Shown piece after piece: positions 28,685 to 37,527 of a DNA stretch of 64,000 bases. The stretch comes from AP-15 sp963797115 (lineage in GTDB: Bacteria; Pseudomonadota; Alphaproteobacteria; ATCC43930; CGMCC-115725). The notes beneath the pieces were generated by a model. That model was not told where the DNA came from, searched no databases, and was given only the letters and a program-made list of their open reading frames with translations. How positions within the stretch are numbered: the first letter of the stretch is position 1; each line of letters begins with the position of its first letter. Position numbers and translations under genes: made by a program. Where the stretch lies: assembly GCA_963797115.1 (NCBI GenBank), contig CAWCOH010000002.1:814721-878720 (forward strand), in the 5' to 3' direction.

Positions 28685-29578
28685 ATGAGCAGCGTTGACT
28701 ATCGGGCGGAACTGGCCAGGGCGGGCGCGAACCTAGACAGCCGCTGGGCGAAATTACGCTTCCTCGCGCGTCGCTATCCGCTGGGTGCGGTAGGCGCGGT
28801 AATCATGGCGCTATGCGTCTTCGCTGCATTGTTCGCCCCCTACATCACTGTCTACGACCCATTGTCGACCAACGCGGCGCTGTCATTGGCGCGGCCCTCT
28901 GCGCAGCATTGGCTCGGCTGCGACTTCATGGGACGCGACGTGTACAGCCGCATCGTCTATGGGGCCCGCATATCGCTTGCGGTTGGCATCGGCTCCCTGG
29001 GCCTGGGGCTCAGCTGCGGCGTTCTCATCGGCTTGACATCGGGCTATCTCGGCGGCTGGATCGACTTGGCCGCCCAGCGCCTGATCGACATCCTGCAATC
29101 GCTGCCGCTGCTCGTCATGGCATTGCTGATGACAGCCTCTCTGGGCCCCTCGCTCAGGAACACGATCATCGCGATTTCGATCGCGCTGATCCCCTCTTCC
29201 GCCCGCGTCGTCCGCTCCACGACGCTGTCTCTCCGTGAGCAGCCCTTCGTTAAGTCGGCGAAGGCGATCGGCATGAGCGAAGTGCGTATCGCTTTCCGGC
29301 ATGTGCTTCCCAACACCCTGGCGCCGCTGATCGTATTGGGGACGGCCCAACTCGGGGCGACGATCCTGATCGAGGCAACGTTGTCGTTTTTGGGTCTCGG
29401 TGTCCCCGAGCCGCATCCCTCCTGGGGCCGGATGCTGTCGGAATCGGCGGCAGAATATGTGCGCACCGCTCCGTGGCTGGTAATCTTCCCTGGCCTTGCG
29501 ATCAGCCTCGTTGTGTTCGGCACGAACCTGTTCGGCGATGCCTTGCGCGACGTTCTCGATCCGCGGCAGCGCAGCTGA
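28685..29578 (+). CDS. dppC: Dpp/Opp-type ABC importer permease 2
   Basis: The product is a 297-aa inner-membrane permease. GGAG is 8 nt before the ATG, and 15 bp separate it from dppB. A cytoplasmic N-terminus of about 35 residues precedes the first span (YPLGAVGAVIMALCVFAAL), followed by a periplasmic loop with HWLGCDFMGRDVYSR, the DppC-family motif. The coupling loop reads EQPFVKSAKAIGMSEVRIAF followed by HVLPNTLAP. It is the partner of the preceding permease. Confidence 0.94.
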   Translation: MSSVDYRAELARAGANLDSRWAKLRFLARRYPLGAVGAVIMALCVFAALFAPYITVYDPLSTNAALSLARPSAQHWLGCDFMGRDVYSRIVYGARISLAVGIGSLGLGLSCGVLIGLTSGYLGGWIDLAAQRLIDILQSLPLLVMALLMTASLGPSLRNTIIAISIALIPSSARVVRSTTLSLREQPFVKSAKAIGMSEVRIAFRHVLPNTLAPLIVLGTAQLGATILIEATLSFLGLGVPEPHPSWGRMLSESAAEYVRTAPWLVIFPGLAISLVVFGTNLFGDALRDVLDPRQRS

Positions 29579-29632
29579 TCAACTTGTCCGCCGGGACGGG
29601 ACCCACCGCAGATCCGAGACAAAAAAGGCGGG

Positions 29633-30724
29633 ATGCCTCCGATGACGAATGACGAGACCACGGTGGATCGCCCGGGGTCCCCCGCCTACGCGATCACCAG
29701 AGCCGCCTCACAGGCGGATATGGTAATCGACGTCAAGGGCCTGCAGACCTACCTCTTCACCCGATCGGGCATCGTCAAAGCGGTGGATGACGTCTCATTC
29801 TCGCTGCGGCGGGGCGAAACCTTGGCGGTGGTCGGCAAGTCTGGCTGCGGCAAGTCGATGACGGCTCTGTCGATCATGCGTCTGGTCCCCAACCCTCCGG
29901 GAAAGATCGTCGGCGGCGCGATCACGCTCGAGGGAAAGGACCTGGTTCAGCTCGACGAAGCCGAAATGCGCGATATCCGCGGCAACGACATTTCGATGAT
30001 TTTTCAGGAGCCGATGACCTCGCTCAATCCGGTATTGACGATCGGGCATCAGATCGGCGAGGCGGTGCGGCTGCATCAGGATTTGTCGAAGACGGCGGCC
30101 GTCGAGAAGGCCGTGGAGATGCTGCGGCTCGTCAAGATCCCCGAGGCGGCGCAGCGGGCGCGCGAATATCCGCACCAGCTCTCGGGCGGCATGCGGCAAC
30201 GGGCGATGATAGCGATGGCGCTTGCCTGCAACCCGCAGGTATTGATCGCCGACGAGCCGACGACCGCCTTGGATGTGACGATCCAGGCGCAAATCCTCGA
30301 TCTGATCCTGGAACTACAGAAGAAGCTGGGCACGGCGGTGATCCTGATCACGCACAATCTCGGGGTCGTGGCCGAGACCGCGCAGCGGGTAATTGTCATG
30401 TATGCGGGAAGAAAGGTCGAAGAGGCCGAAGTCGGCGCCTTGTTCGCGCAGCCGCTCCATCCCTATACCCATGGCCTGCTGGCATCCATTCCGCGGCTCG
30501 AGATCTTGGCGGGGCGCAACTCCGCTGCCGTCGAGCGGCTGCAGGAAATCCCCGGCATGGTTCCAGCCCTGAACAATCTCCCGCCGGGTTGCACTTTTGC
30601 CCCCCGCTGTGCTTTCGCCGATGACCGCTGCCGCTCCCACTATCCCCCTTACGAGCAGCTGCGGCCGGGGCATTGGACGGCATGCTGGCATTCGGAGAGG
30701 CTCTATGGTGAGCGGGATGGCTAA
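29633..30724 (+). CDS. dppD: Dpp/Opp-type ABC importer ATPase 1
   Basis: The product is a 363-aa cytoplasmic ATPase. Walker A is GKSGCGKSM, the signature LSGGMRQRAMIAMAL, Walker B VLIADEPTTALD, and the switch His is in LITHNLG. The C-terminal oligopeptide-transporter extension with cysteines (NLPPGCTFAPRCAFADDRC), a known iron-sulfur-type or structural motif of DppD/OppD, is present. An N-terminal tail of about 30 residues precedes the ABC domain; ATG 29642 is an alternative start. Its 3' end overlaps the next gene by 20 bp. Confidence 0.94.
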   Translation: MPPMTNDETTVDRPGSPAYAITRAASQADMVIDVKGLQTYLFTRSGIVKAVDDVSFSLRRGETLAVVGKSGCGKSMTALSIMRLVPNPPGKIVGGAITLEGKDLVQLDEAEMRDIRGNDISMIFQEPMTSLNPVLTIGHQIGEAVRLHQDLSKTAAVEKAVEMLRLVKIPEAAQRAREYPHQLSGGMRQRAMIAMALACNPQVLIADEPTTALDVTIQAQILDLILELQKKLGTAVILITHNLGVVAETAQRVIVMYAGRKVEEAEVGALFAQPLHPYTHGLLASIPRLEILAGRNSAAVERLQEIPGMVPALNNLPPGCTFAPRCAFADDRCRSHYPPYEQLRPGHWTACWHSERLYGERDG

Positions 30725-31733
30725 CCTGGCCGTCGCAGACGTCTCCGCGGTGAAAAGGCCGGCTCGCAACACTGTCCCGGTAATCGAAGTCGCCGGGCTG
30801 AAGAAGCACTTCCCGGTCAAGAAGGGTCTATTGCGGCGCACCGCGGGTTATGTCTATGCGGTCGACGGTATCAGCTTTTCGATCGATCAAGGGGAAACCC
30901 TCGGCCTGGTGGGTGAAAGCGGCTGTGGCAAGTCGACTGTGGCTCGGACCCTGTTGCGCCTCGTCGAGCCGACCGCCGGCTCGATCAAGCTTGATGGTGA
31001 GGACATCACGCGGTTGGGCAAAGCCGCAATGCGGCCGCATCGGCGCCAGATGCAGATCATTTTCCAAGATCCGTTCTCCTCGCTGAACCCGCGCATGTCG
31101 GCCGGCGACATCGTCGGCGAGCCCTTGCAGGTTCACGGCATCGCTTACGGCAAGGAAAAGGAGGAGCGCGTCGCCGCGCTGTTCGACCAGGTCGGGCTCC
31201 GCAAGCTGCAGATGCGCAGCTTTCCGCACGAGTTTTCCGGCGGACAACGCCAGCGCATTTGCATTGCCCGCGCGCTCGCGCTGAACCCCAACCTGATTAT
31301 TGGCGACGAGCCCGTCTCGGCACTCGACGTCTCGATCCAGGCCCAGGTCATTAACTTGATGATGGATCTGCAGCACGAGAAAAACCTCTCCTACCTCTTC
31401 ATCGCTCATGATCTCGCGGTGGTCGAGCACATCAGTCACCGGATCGCGGTGATGTATCTCGGCAAGATCGTCGAATACACCGACAAGCAGACGTTGTTCA
31501 CCAACCCGCTGCACCCCTACACCGAGGCCCTGTTGGCCGCTGTACCGGTCCCCAACCCCCAGGTCAAACGCACAAAGCACCTGCTGCAAGGTGACGTGCC
31601 GAGCCCGATCAACCCGCCACCCGGCTGCACATTTCATACCCGTTGTCCCTATGCCGAAGCACGGTGCAGGGTCGATGTCCCCGCCCTCCGCGAGGTCAGC
31701 CCCGGCCACCGGGTGGCCTGTCATCTGCGTTGA
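30705..31733 (+). CDS. dppF: Dpp/Opp-type ABC importer ATPase 2
   Basis: The product is a 342-aa cytoplasmic ATPase. ATG 30705, preceded by GGAGAGG, lies inside the end of dppD and suggests translational coupling; ATG 30717 is the alternative. Walker A GESGCGKST, signature FSGGQRQRICIARAL, Walker B LIIGDEPVSALD, and switch region FIAHDLAVV are all intact, as is the Cys-containing tail NPPPGCTFHTRCPYAEARC. It pairs with the preceding ATPase. It is the last gene of the importer unit; a long AT-rich gap follows. Confidence 0.94.
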   Translation: MVSGMANLAVADVSAVKRPARNTVPVIEVAGLKKHFPVKKGLLRRTAGYVYAVDGISFSIDQGETLGLVGESGCGKSTVARTLLRLVEPTAGSIKLDGEDITRLGKAAMRPHRRQMQIIFQDPFSSLNPRMSAGDIVGEPLQVHGIAYGKEKEERVAALFDQVGLRKLQMRSFPHEFSGGQRQRICIARALALNPNLIIGDEPVSALDVSIQAQVINLMMDLQHEKNLSYLFIAHDLAVVEHISHRIAVMYLGKIVEYTDKQTLFTNPLHPYTEALLAAVPVPNPQVKRTKHLLQGDVPSPINPPPGCTFHTRCPYAEARCRVDVPALREVSPGHRVACHLR

Positions 31734-32019
31734 CGGCACGGCGCGAGGCCGGGACCGGCTGAGGATGTTTCAATTTAGAGCGTCTTCAAAGATCACTATC
31801 TCCTGACGCAAAATTTGAACAAGTCACTCGGTTAACTTGCGGTAGTGAGATTGCCGCCAAGCGGAGAAGAAGGTAATTTTTGACAGATACGGAGCGTGCA
31901 CTTAAGAAAGGTTAACCCACTATAACTCGCAGTTGCTCTCATATCTGTCATTGGTTATAATCTTAAAAACTTGATGGATCCCGTTAACTTCTGTTAACTT
32001 AGTAAATTGCTACAATCTG
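31734..32019. other. AT-rich intergenic region with four GTTAAC sites
   Basis: This 286-bp stretch is far richer in A/T than its surroundings. GTTAAC occurs at 31831, 31911, 31983 and 31993. It holds the promoter listed separately and a second weaker TTGACA (31880) without a good -10. No gene is evident. The base composition, and the change from the importer unit to a different gene set, make it a likely control region or a junction of an acquired segment. Confidence 0.6.
31933..31961 (+). promoter_or_regulatory. Sigma70-type promoter
   Basis: The -35 is TTGCTC (31933-31938), the spacer is 17 nt, and the -10 is a perfect TATAAT (31956-31961). Transcription would begin near 31968, about 50 bp before the Sel1-like gene at 32020. 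GTTAAC sites lie just upstream (31911) and just downstream (31983, 31993), placed as operators would be. Confidence 0.55.
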
Positions 32020-33027
32020 ATGATTTCTAGCTCCCCCAACCCAACATTAGCGCGAGAAATGTTCGGCGAAATATCAACAGTCACGCCGATCGACGAACTG
32101 AACGCGCATGGCGATGCCGTGTCCGAACCCGTGCCGCGGGCTAGCCCGGCGCCTGGCAGCTCCATCTCCGATCCGCCGGGTGGGACGCCCGTCCCGCGCG
32201 GGCGTCCCACCCGGCCGGCGCTTCCGATGGGTATTCTCCTATACCTCGCGTCCATCGGAATCGTGGCCACTGCGACAGTCGGTGTCTTGTTTGGCATCGG
32301 CTTTTCCTTGCTCGTGAAGCCGACGGACGCGTTGAATGCTGCGGTCGCCACCCGCAGTCGGGGCTCTGACGTCGGGTCGTTGCTCTACAGTATGGTACCG
32401 CATTTCTTTGGCGACACGGCTGCTGCCGCCTACGCGAAAGTTGTGGCGGTGCCGAGTAAATCGGAGATCCTTCGACCGGCGGCCGTAACCATCCTGCCTG
32501 GCGCTCCCGCGACTCCTCAGCTATCGTCAGCCGATCAAATCTCGTCGCCTGAGCAAAACGCTGTAGAACCGGCATCCATGGTCACCAACGCCTCCGGGAA
32601 CAACACCAAGGACGCATCGGCTGCGGACGAGGCGAACCCGGCTAAGGTTCTCGGGACAGCAGACGATGCTGCCGCACCCGTCGTGGCGGCAGGCGAGCCG
32701 CCGCCAAGTGCTACCACCCGAGCCGTCACAGTCGCGCCGTCGGGCCCCGCCGCAGTCGATGTCGCGGAGCTTTTGGCGCGCGGCGACGGTTATCTTGGCA
32801 TTGGGGACGTCACCTCCGCCCGCCTCTTCTACGAGCGTGCCGCCGACGCCGGAAGCGGCCAAGGGGCGATGCGGCTTGGGGCGACTTTTGACCCCAACTT
32901 CCTGGATCGTGCCGGTCTGGTCGGAACTCGCGCCGACCGTGCCGAAGCAGACATCTGGTACCGTCGGGCCCGCGGCCTCGGCACGGCCGCAGCGACGCGC
33001 GAGCCAAACAGCCGAACGACGAAATAG
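32020..33027 (+). CDS. Membrane-anchored Sel1/TPR-like repeat protein
   Basis: The product is a 335-aa protein. A Pro/Gly-rich cytoplasmic N-terminus leads to one membrane span (about residues 70-97, GILLYLASIGIVATATVGVL). A long low-complexity Ala/Pro/Ser stretch follows, then a C-terminal repeat-like domain (LLARGDGYLGIGDVTSARLF, YERAADAGSGQGAMRLG, IWYRRARGLG) typical of Sel1/TPR helices. Such proteins occur next to TAXI receptors in alphaproteobacteria, as here (15 bp apart). No ribosome site is clear, and ATG 32059 is an alternative start. It may scaffold partners in the envelope, but its function is not known. Confidence 0.75.
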   Translation: MISSSPNPTLAREMFGEISTVTPIDELNAHGDAVSEPVPRASPAPGSSISDPPGGTPVPRGRPTRPALPMGILLYLASIGIVATATVGVLFGIGFSLLVKPTDALNAAVATRSRGSDVGSLLYSMVPHFFGDTAAAAYAKVVAVPSKSEILRPAAVTILPGAPATPQLSSADQISSPEQNAVEPASMVTNASGNNTKDASAADEANPAKVLGTADDAAAPVVAAGEPPPSATTRAVTVAPSGPAAVDVAELLARGDGYLGIGDVTSARLFYERAADAGSGQGAMRLGATFDPNFLDRAGLVGTRADRAEADIWYRRARGLGTAAATREPNSRTTK

Positions 33028-33042
33028 GGAATAGGTGTCGCC

Positions 33043-34161
33043 GTGAAGCCCCCCTTTTTGGCAGCCGCGATCGTCGCCGCACTCAGCCCGATGACGGCTC
33101 TCGCGGCGCCCGCAAGCACCGCACTGCCCGATGCAACCACCGCCAATCGAGGGGTGGTCGAGCTCGAAACCGGACGTGCCTCCGGCAGCTCGGTACGCAT
33201 CGCCGAGGATCTCGCCAATATTATCGATGATGGGGCGACGCGGCGGGTGCTGCCGGTCGTCGGTAAAGGATCGCTGCAAAATCTTGGCGATCTCAAGTTA
33301 CTGCGCGGCATCGATCTTGCGATTTTGCAGACGGATGTTCTCGATTATGCCAAGCAAGTGAACTACTTCCCGGGCATTGAAAATTGGGTAAGTTATATCG
33401 CCAAGCTCTACAATGAGGAGTTTCACCTCCTTGCTCGAAGCGAGGTGAAGGAAGTCGCAGATCTGGCGAACCAGAGGGTCAATCTTGATCTGCGCGGCGC
33501 CGGTACCGCGATTACGGCCGGCCGGCTCTTCGACCTTCTGCAGATCGCGGTTACGCCTACCTACGACGATCAGGAGGTGGCGCTGGGGAAGCTGCGCAGG
33601 GGTGAAATCGCCGCGCTTGCTTTTGTCTCAGGCAAACCCGCGCCGCTGTTCTGCAGCATTGCCGCGGAGGAGAGCCTTCACTTCCTCGCCATCCCGCTCA
33701 ATCCGGCGGTAACGGCGGCTTATGTGCCAACGCGCCTCACCGCCCAGGACTACCCGGGCCTGGTGCCGGGGGACCACCCGGTCGACACCGTGGCAGTCGG
33801 CACCGTGCTCGCGGCAGCCAATCTTCAGTACGGCTCAGAGCGCTACCGCAATCTGGTCAATTTTGTGGATGCGTTCTTTACCGGGTTCCAATCGCTGCTC
33901 GAGCCCGGCCATCATCCAAAATGGCATGAGGTCAATGTTATGGCCGAGCTTCCCGGCTGGCGCCGTTTTCCGCCTGCCGAGCAATGGTTGCAGCGCAATG
34001 CGCCGGTGGCCGCCGCGCCCAATCTCCGGGATCTCAAAGGTATATTCTCGCGCTTCATCGACGAGCGCCAGCAGGCGACCGGCGGGCCGCCGATGACCCA
34101 GCAGGAAAAGGATCAGCTCTTTGGGCAGTTCGAGACGTGGCAGAGAGGTCGAATCCGTTAG
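33043..34161 (+). CDS. TAXI-family TRAP-type solute receptor
   Basis: The product is a 372-aa secreted protein starting at GTG 33043, with a leader cleaved near residue 22 (LAAPAS). TAXI-like features are a glycine/serine-rich first strand-loop (GRASGSSVRIAEDL), ILQTDVLDYAK, DLANQRVNLDLRGAGTAITA and the long C-terminal helical part. The DctQM-type membrane genes that a TRAP transporter needs are not in the window, so it is an orphan receptor or acts in sensing. It follows the Sel1-like gene by 15 bp and precedes another family-5 receptor by 39 bp. Confidence 0.8.
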   Translation: MKPPFLAAAIVAALSPMTALAAPASTALPDATTANRGVVELETGRASGSSVRIAEDLANIIDDGATRRVLPVVGKGSLQNLGDLKLLRGIDLAILQTDVLDYAKQVNYFPGIENWVSYIAKLYNEEFHLLARSEVKEVADLANQRVNLDLRGAGTAITAGRLFDLLQIAVTPTYDDQEVALGKLRRGEIAALAFVSGKPAPLFCSIAAEESLHFLAIPLNPAVTAAYVPTRLTAQDYPGLVPGDHPVDTVAVGTVLAAANLQYGSERYRNLVNFVDAFFTGFQSLLEPGHHPKWHEVNVMAELPGWRRFPPAEQWLQRNAPVAAAPNLRDLKGIFSRFIDERQQATGGPPMTQQEKDQLFGQFETWQRGRIR

Positions 34162-34200
34162 CGCGCAGGCAGACAACACAACTATCTTCCCTGACCTTCG

Positions 34201-35856
34201 ATGGGCGCCTTTCGGATCAACGTCCGCCTCGATCGTGCACACTGCTCGCCGGTGACGCGTCCGGTGCGGCATCTGAGGGCGATAACCGCTACCGTCGTAG
34301 CCGGCATCCTCACTGTCGTGCCCATCGGGCAGCAAGCCCGAGCCGACATTAACCCAAAGCGCGGCGGCACGCTCGAATTCGCGGTCACGGTCGAACCTGG
34401 CAATTACGACTGTCACGGCAACATCTCGTTTGCTTTTCTGCACCCCATTGCTCCTCATTACTCAACCCTGCTCAAATTCGACGCGGCCAATTATCCGCAG
34501 ATTATCGGCGATTTGGCGCAGTCCTGGAGCGTGTCGGCGGATCGGCTCATCTACACCTTCAAGCTGCGGCCGAATGTCCTCTTTCATGACGGATCGCAGC
34601 TGACCTCGGCGGATGTCAAGGCGAGCTACGAGCGCATCGTGCATCCCCCTTCAGGTATCGTCTCCTCGCGCAAAGTCGATTACGCCGCCATTTCGAGCAT
34701 CGACACGCCTGATCCGCTGACTGTCGCGTTTCACCTGCAATGGCCGGAAGCGGCAATGTTGGCGAATTTCGCTTCGCCCTGGAATTGTATCTACAGCGCT
34801 GCCAGGCTCGCCGCCGATCCCCAATTTCCCAAGACCAACATCCTCGGCACCGGAGCATTCGTTTTCTCCGAGTATGTCAAGGGTCAATATTGGCGGGGCA
34901 AGCGCTGGGACAGATACTTCCTGCCCGGTAAGCCTTATCTCGACGGATACCAAGCCAATTTTATGCCGGGCAACGCTGTGATGGCAGCGTACAAGAGCAG
35001 TCGCATTGCCGCCGAGTTCCGCGGCATCACGCCTCCACAGCGCGACGACCTCGTCGAAGTGCTCGGCGACCGCATCGAGATCAGCGAAAGCCCCTGGCTG
35101 TCCAATCTGCTCGTCGTATTCAACACCAAGAAAGCGCCGTTCGATGATGTGCGGGTACGGCGCGCACTCAGCCTCGCCATCGACCGATGGGGTGCTGCCG
35201 CCAAGCTGCAGGAGACAACCTTTCTCAAATATGTCGGCGGCGTCATGCGACCGGGCTCGAACATGGCCACGCCCGAGGCGGAACTGGTCACGATACCCGG
35301 GTTCTCGCGCGATATCGCCGCTTCGCGCGCCGAGGCCAAGCGGCTCCTCGACGAGGCCGGAATCCACGATCTCAATTTGACGGTCGCCGTTCGCGATATC
35401 CCGATGCCGCATTTTGCGGCGGCCAATTTATTGGCCGAGAGCTGGCGCGAGATCGGCGTCGCGACGACGCAAGACCGGCGCAACATCTGGGATTGGCAAA
35501 AGGAGATCGATGCCCGCCAGTTCGACGTGGCGCTCGATTTCTCGGGTGACTTCTACGACGACCCGACGATCCAGATGACGAAATACGTCTCGCACGACCT
35601 CTCGCCGGTCAACTACTCCTACTCGACCGATCGCTTTCTCGATGCCCTTTTTATCGGTCAAGCGGTCACCGCCGACCCCCGCCAACGCGCAAAAATTGTC
35701 CATGATTTCGAGCGGCATGCTCTTACAGAGGCCTATACGGTGCCGCTCCTGTGGTGGAACCGCATCGTCGCCACCTCAGCCAAGCTCAAGGGATGGAGCA
35801 TTACACCGAGCCACTTCATCGGGCAGGACCTGACCGAAGTTTGGCTCGCCCAGTAA
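34201..35856 (+). CDS. Family-5 ABC solute-binding protein, divergent seventeenth copy
   Basis: The product is a 551-aa secreted receptor of the Dpp/Opp type, separated from the array by the importer and two other genes. The SBP_bac_5 core is clear (KRGGTLEFAVTVEPG, LTSADVKASYERI, ILGTGAFVFSEY, FDDVRVRRALSLAIDR), but the array's six-cysteine pattern is absent. The C-terminus ends DLTEVWLAQ, reminiscent of EDVWLDK. The leader from ATG 34201 is long; GTG 34252 (VTRPVRHLRAITA) would give a normal signal peptide cleaved after ARA. It could use the same importer or one elsewhere. Confidence 0.9.
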   Translation: MGAFRINVRLDRAHCSPVTRPVRHLRAITATVVAGILTVVPIGQQARADINPKRGGTLEFAVTVEPGNYDCHGNISFAFLHPIAPHYSTLLKFDAANYPQIIGDLAQSWSVSADRLIYTFKLRPNVLFHDGSQLTSADVKASYERIVHPPSGIVSSRKVDYAAISSIDTPDPLTVAFHLQWPEAAMLANFASPWNCIYSAARLAADPQFPKTNILGTGAFVFSEYVKGQYWRGKRWDRYFLPGKPYLDGYQANFMPGNAVMAAYKSSRIAAEFRGITPPQRDDLVEVLGDRIEISESPWLSNLLVVFNTKKAPFDDVRVRRALSLAIDRWGAAAKLQETTFLKYVGGVMRPGSNMATPEAELVTIPGFSRDIAASRAEAKRLLDEAGIHDLNLTVAVRDIPMPHFAAANLLAESWREIGVATTQDRRNIWDWQKEIDARQFDVALDFSGDFYDDPTIQMTKYVSHDLSPVNYSYSTDRFLDALFIGQAVTADPRQRAKIVHDFERHALTEAYTVPLLWWNRIVATSAKLKGWSITPSHFIGQDLTEVWLAQ

Positions 35857-35931
35857 TCTGTGGTACCAGGGCCGGCGATCTCGAGGCGCCGGCGCGTGGC
35901 CGACAACGTCGAGGTCACAAGGGAGGCCCCT

Positions 35932-36456
35932 ATGTCTTCCACGGAGGAGAAGACTGCCGCCGAGGTGTATGCTCGCCCCAAAGCCGAGCCGGCGCTGAAG
36001 CTCAATTTTCTCTCGCATGGGACGCTCGAATGTCGGGAGATCGAGTGGTCGCGCAAGTTCTATGAAGAGTTCCTCGGCCTCGAGGTGGTGCAGACCAGCG
36101 CGATCTCACTGCTGATCCGGCTCGGCGGCGACCACGTCGTCGCGGTGGTCAAAAGCAAGAAGGGTCGCGAAATGGACCTTCTCAATCATAACGGGCTCGA
36201 CGTTCGCACCAAGGAGGAGGTGGACGCGGCGCACCGCATCGTCACCGAGCAGGCCGACAAGTGGAAACTCACCAAGATCACCAAGCCGGCGCTGCAGCAC
36301 GGTACCTATAGCTTCTTTTTCTGGGATGGCGACGGCAACTGCTGGGAGATCCTGACGAATCCCGAGGGTGGCTACCGCTGGTTGTTTGGCATCGGCGACC
36401 AGAAGGGCAAGGGTCACCTCGACCGGAATTTCAAGCGCCCCGGCTTCGAGGTGTAG
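35932..36456 (+). CDS. VOC-family (glyoxalase/dioxygenase fold) protein
   Basis: The product is a 174-aa cytoplasmic protein. ATG 35932 follows GGGAGG by 5 nt. The VOC fold shows as LNFLSHGTLECREIEWSRKF, then YEEFLGLEVV, and later FFFWDGDGNCWEILTNPEGG; the first His and the late Glu are the usual metal ligands. Substrate cannot be told: the family includes glyoxalases, extradiol dioxygenases and resistance proteins. It follows the receptor by 75 bp on the same strand and may belong to its catabolic module. Confidence 0.8.
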   Translation: MSSTEEKTAAEVYARPKAEPALKLNFLSHGTLECREIEWSRKFYEEFLGLEVVQTSAISLLIRLGGDHVVAVVKSKKGREMDLLNHNGLDVRTKEEVDAAHRIVTEQADKWKLTKITKPALQHGTYSFFFWDGDGNCWEILTNPEGGYRWLFGIGDQKGKGHLDRNFKRPGFEV

Positions 36457-36656
36457 CGCTGGCAGCATCCTGAGCCCGCTTTCGACGAGCGCCAAGATGG
36501 ATTGATTGCGAGACCGACGCCGGGCGCATGCATGACCCGAAAAAAGCGACCCTCCGCTCCCGGATCGGCGCTTGGGAAAAGGGTACAACGAGGGCTGGCC
36601 GGGGCACGGTGCCGTTCGAAGGCGGTACTGCGGAAGGGGTGCCAGAAAACGGCAGG

Positions 36657-37076
36657 TCACTCCGCCGCCGGCTGGGCGAGCGACCAGGCGAACAACTCGG
36701 CGAAAGATGCGTTGGCGAAATCGGGCCGCTGACCGCCGGCAAAGCGCCGCGCCATTGCCAGGATCTTGGACTCGAAATCATCCGCCCGAGGGCTGTCATG
36801 GGCGTCGGAGGGCGGTCCGCCCGTCGCGTCGTCGCGCTGCGATTGCGCGGTGTCTGGATTTGCCGCCGGGGGCGGTGCTGCAGCTTCGTCGGCCAAACAA
36901 AGGCGGGTTGCAACCGTCGCGTCGACCCCGGCGCGCGCCAGCGCGCTGCGGATCACCGCACCCATCGCGGCCTCGGCGTGCAATGTGGGTCGGATCGCGG
37001 CCGTGCCCGGCTCCGCATCAGCCGCCATCCTCCGCCCCTCGACCCGGTCGATGCGGGTGTCAAGGGGACGGGACAT
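36657..37076 (-). CDS. Hypothetical protein partnered with DUF5681
   Basis: The product is a 139-aa protein starting MSRPLDTRIDRVEGRR. It is Ala/Pro/Asp-rich with no enzyme motif; the middle third is low-complexity, and the C-terminus (FANASFAELFAWSLAQ) looks helical. Its start lies inside the end of the DUF5681 gene (17-bp overlap), so the two are translationally coupled. I do not recognise a function. Position and partner suggest a phage-packaging-like or mobile-element relic. Confidence 0.6.
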   Translation of the reverse strand: MSRPLDTRIDRVEGRRMAADAEPGTAAIRPTLHAEAAMGAVIRSALARAGVDATVATRLCLADEAAAPPPAANPDTAQSQRDDATGGPPSDAHDSPRADDFESKILAMARRFAGGQRPDFANASFAELFAWSLAQPAAE

Positions 37077-37527
37077 CGGCCGCCTCCAGCACCCGCAGGC
37101 GCCGCTCGAACTCGGTCGCTTCGACCGCGCGGACATAGGCCTCGAACACCTGACCCAGCTGCGTTGCTTCGCGCGGGGTCACGGCACCTTGTGCCGCCGC
37201 GTCGGCGACCGCAGCCATCGCACCCGCGAGGTCGGCGGCGTTGCGGATCGGCGGCATCATGAATTCGACCGCGCGTTCGCGATACGGCCCGACGATGCGT
37301 TCGAGGCACAACCGCAGTGCGTTCGGGTCACCGGCGAGCGCCAATTCGACGGCTTTGCGGGTCAGCGCCTCGCCCTCGCCGGCGAGCAATAGCCGAGCCG
37401 CGCGGTTGATGTGGTCGCGGCAGCCGCGCGGCCGGCCGGCGGGATTGCCCGACCGCCCCCTGGCGAACCGGCCGCGCCGGTCCCGCACCTCCTGTTTCTC
37501 CTGTTTTATCAGGTCGAGATCAGGCAT
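37060..37527 (-). CDS. DUF5681 domain protein
   Basis: The product is a 155-aa protein. ATG 37527 is preferred to GTG 37533 because AGGAGG is 6 nt upstream of it. The N-terminal motif RGRFARGRSGNPAGRPRG, rich in Arg/Gly, is the DUF5681 hallmark; it is followed by a helical region with ALAGDPNALRLCLERI. Such proteins are common in prophages and mobile regions of alphaproteobacteria and may bind DNA. No other phage gene is near, so this is probably a leftover. Confidence 0.8.
   Translation of the reverse strand: MPDLDLIKQEKQEVRDRRGRFARGRSGNPAGRPRGCRDHINRAARLLLAGEGEALTRKAVELALAGDPNALRLCLERIVGPYRERAVEFMMPPIRNAADLAGAMAAVADAAAQGAVTPREATQLGQVFEAYVRAVEATEFERRLRVLEAADVPSP

Noticed and set aside
31734..32019. 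AT-rich stretch as a replication origin
   Set aside because: No DnaA-box cluster or origin-linked genes are seen; a promoter/operator explanation fits better.
36457..36656. Small + strand gene after the VOC protein
   Set aside because: Open frames here continue opposite the DUF5681 partner gene and have no family character or ribosome site.
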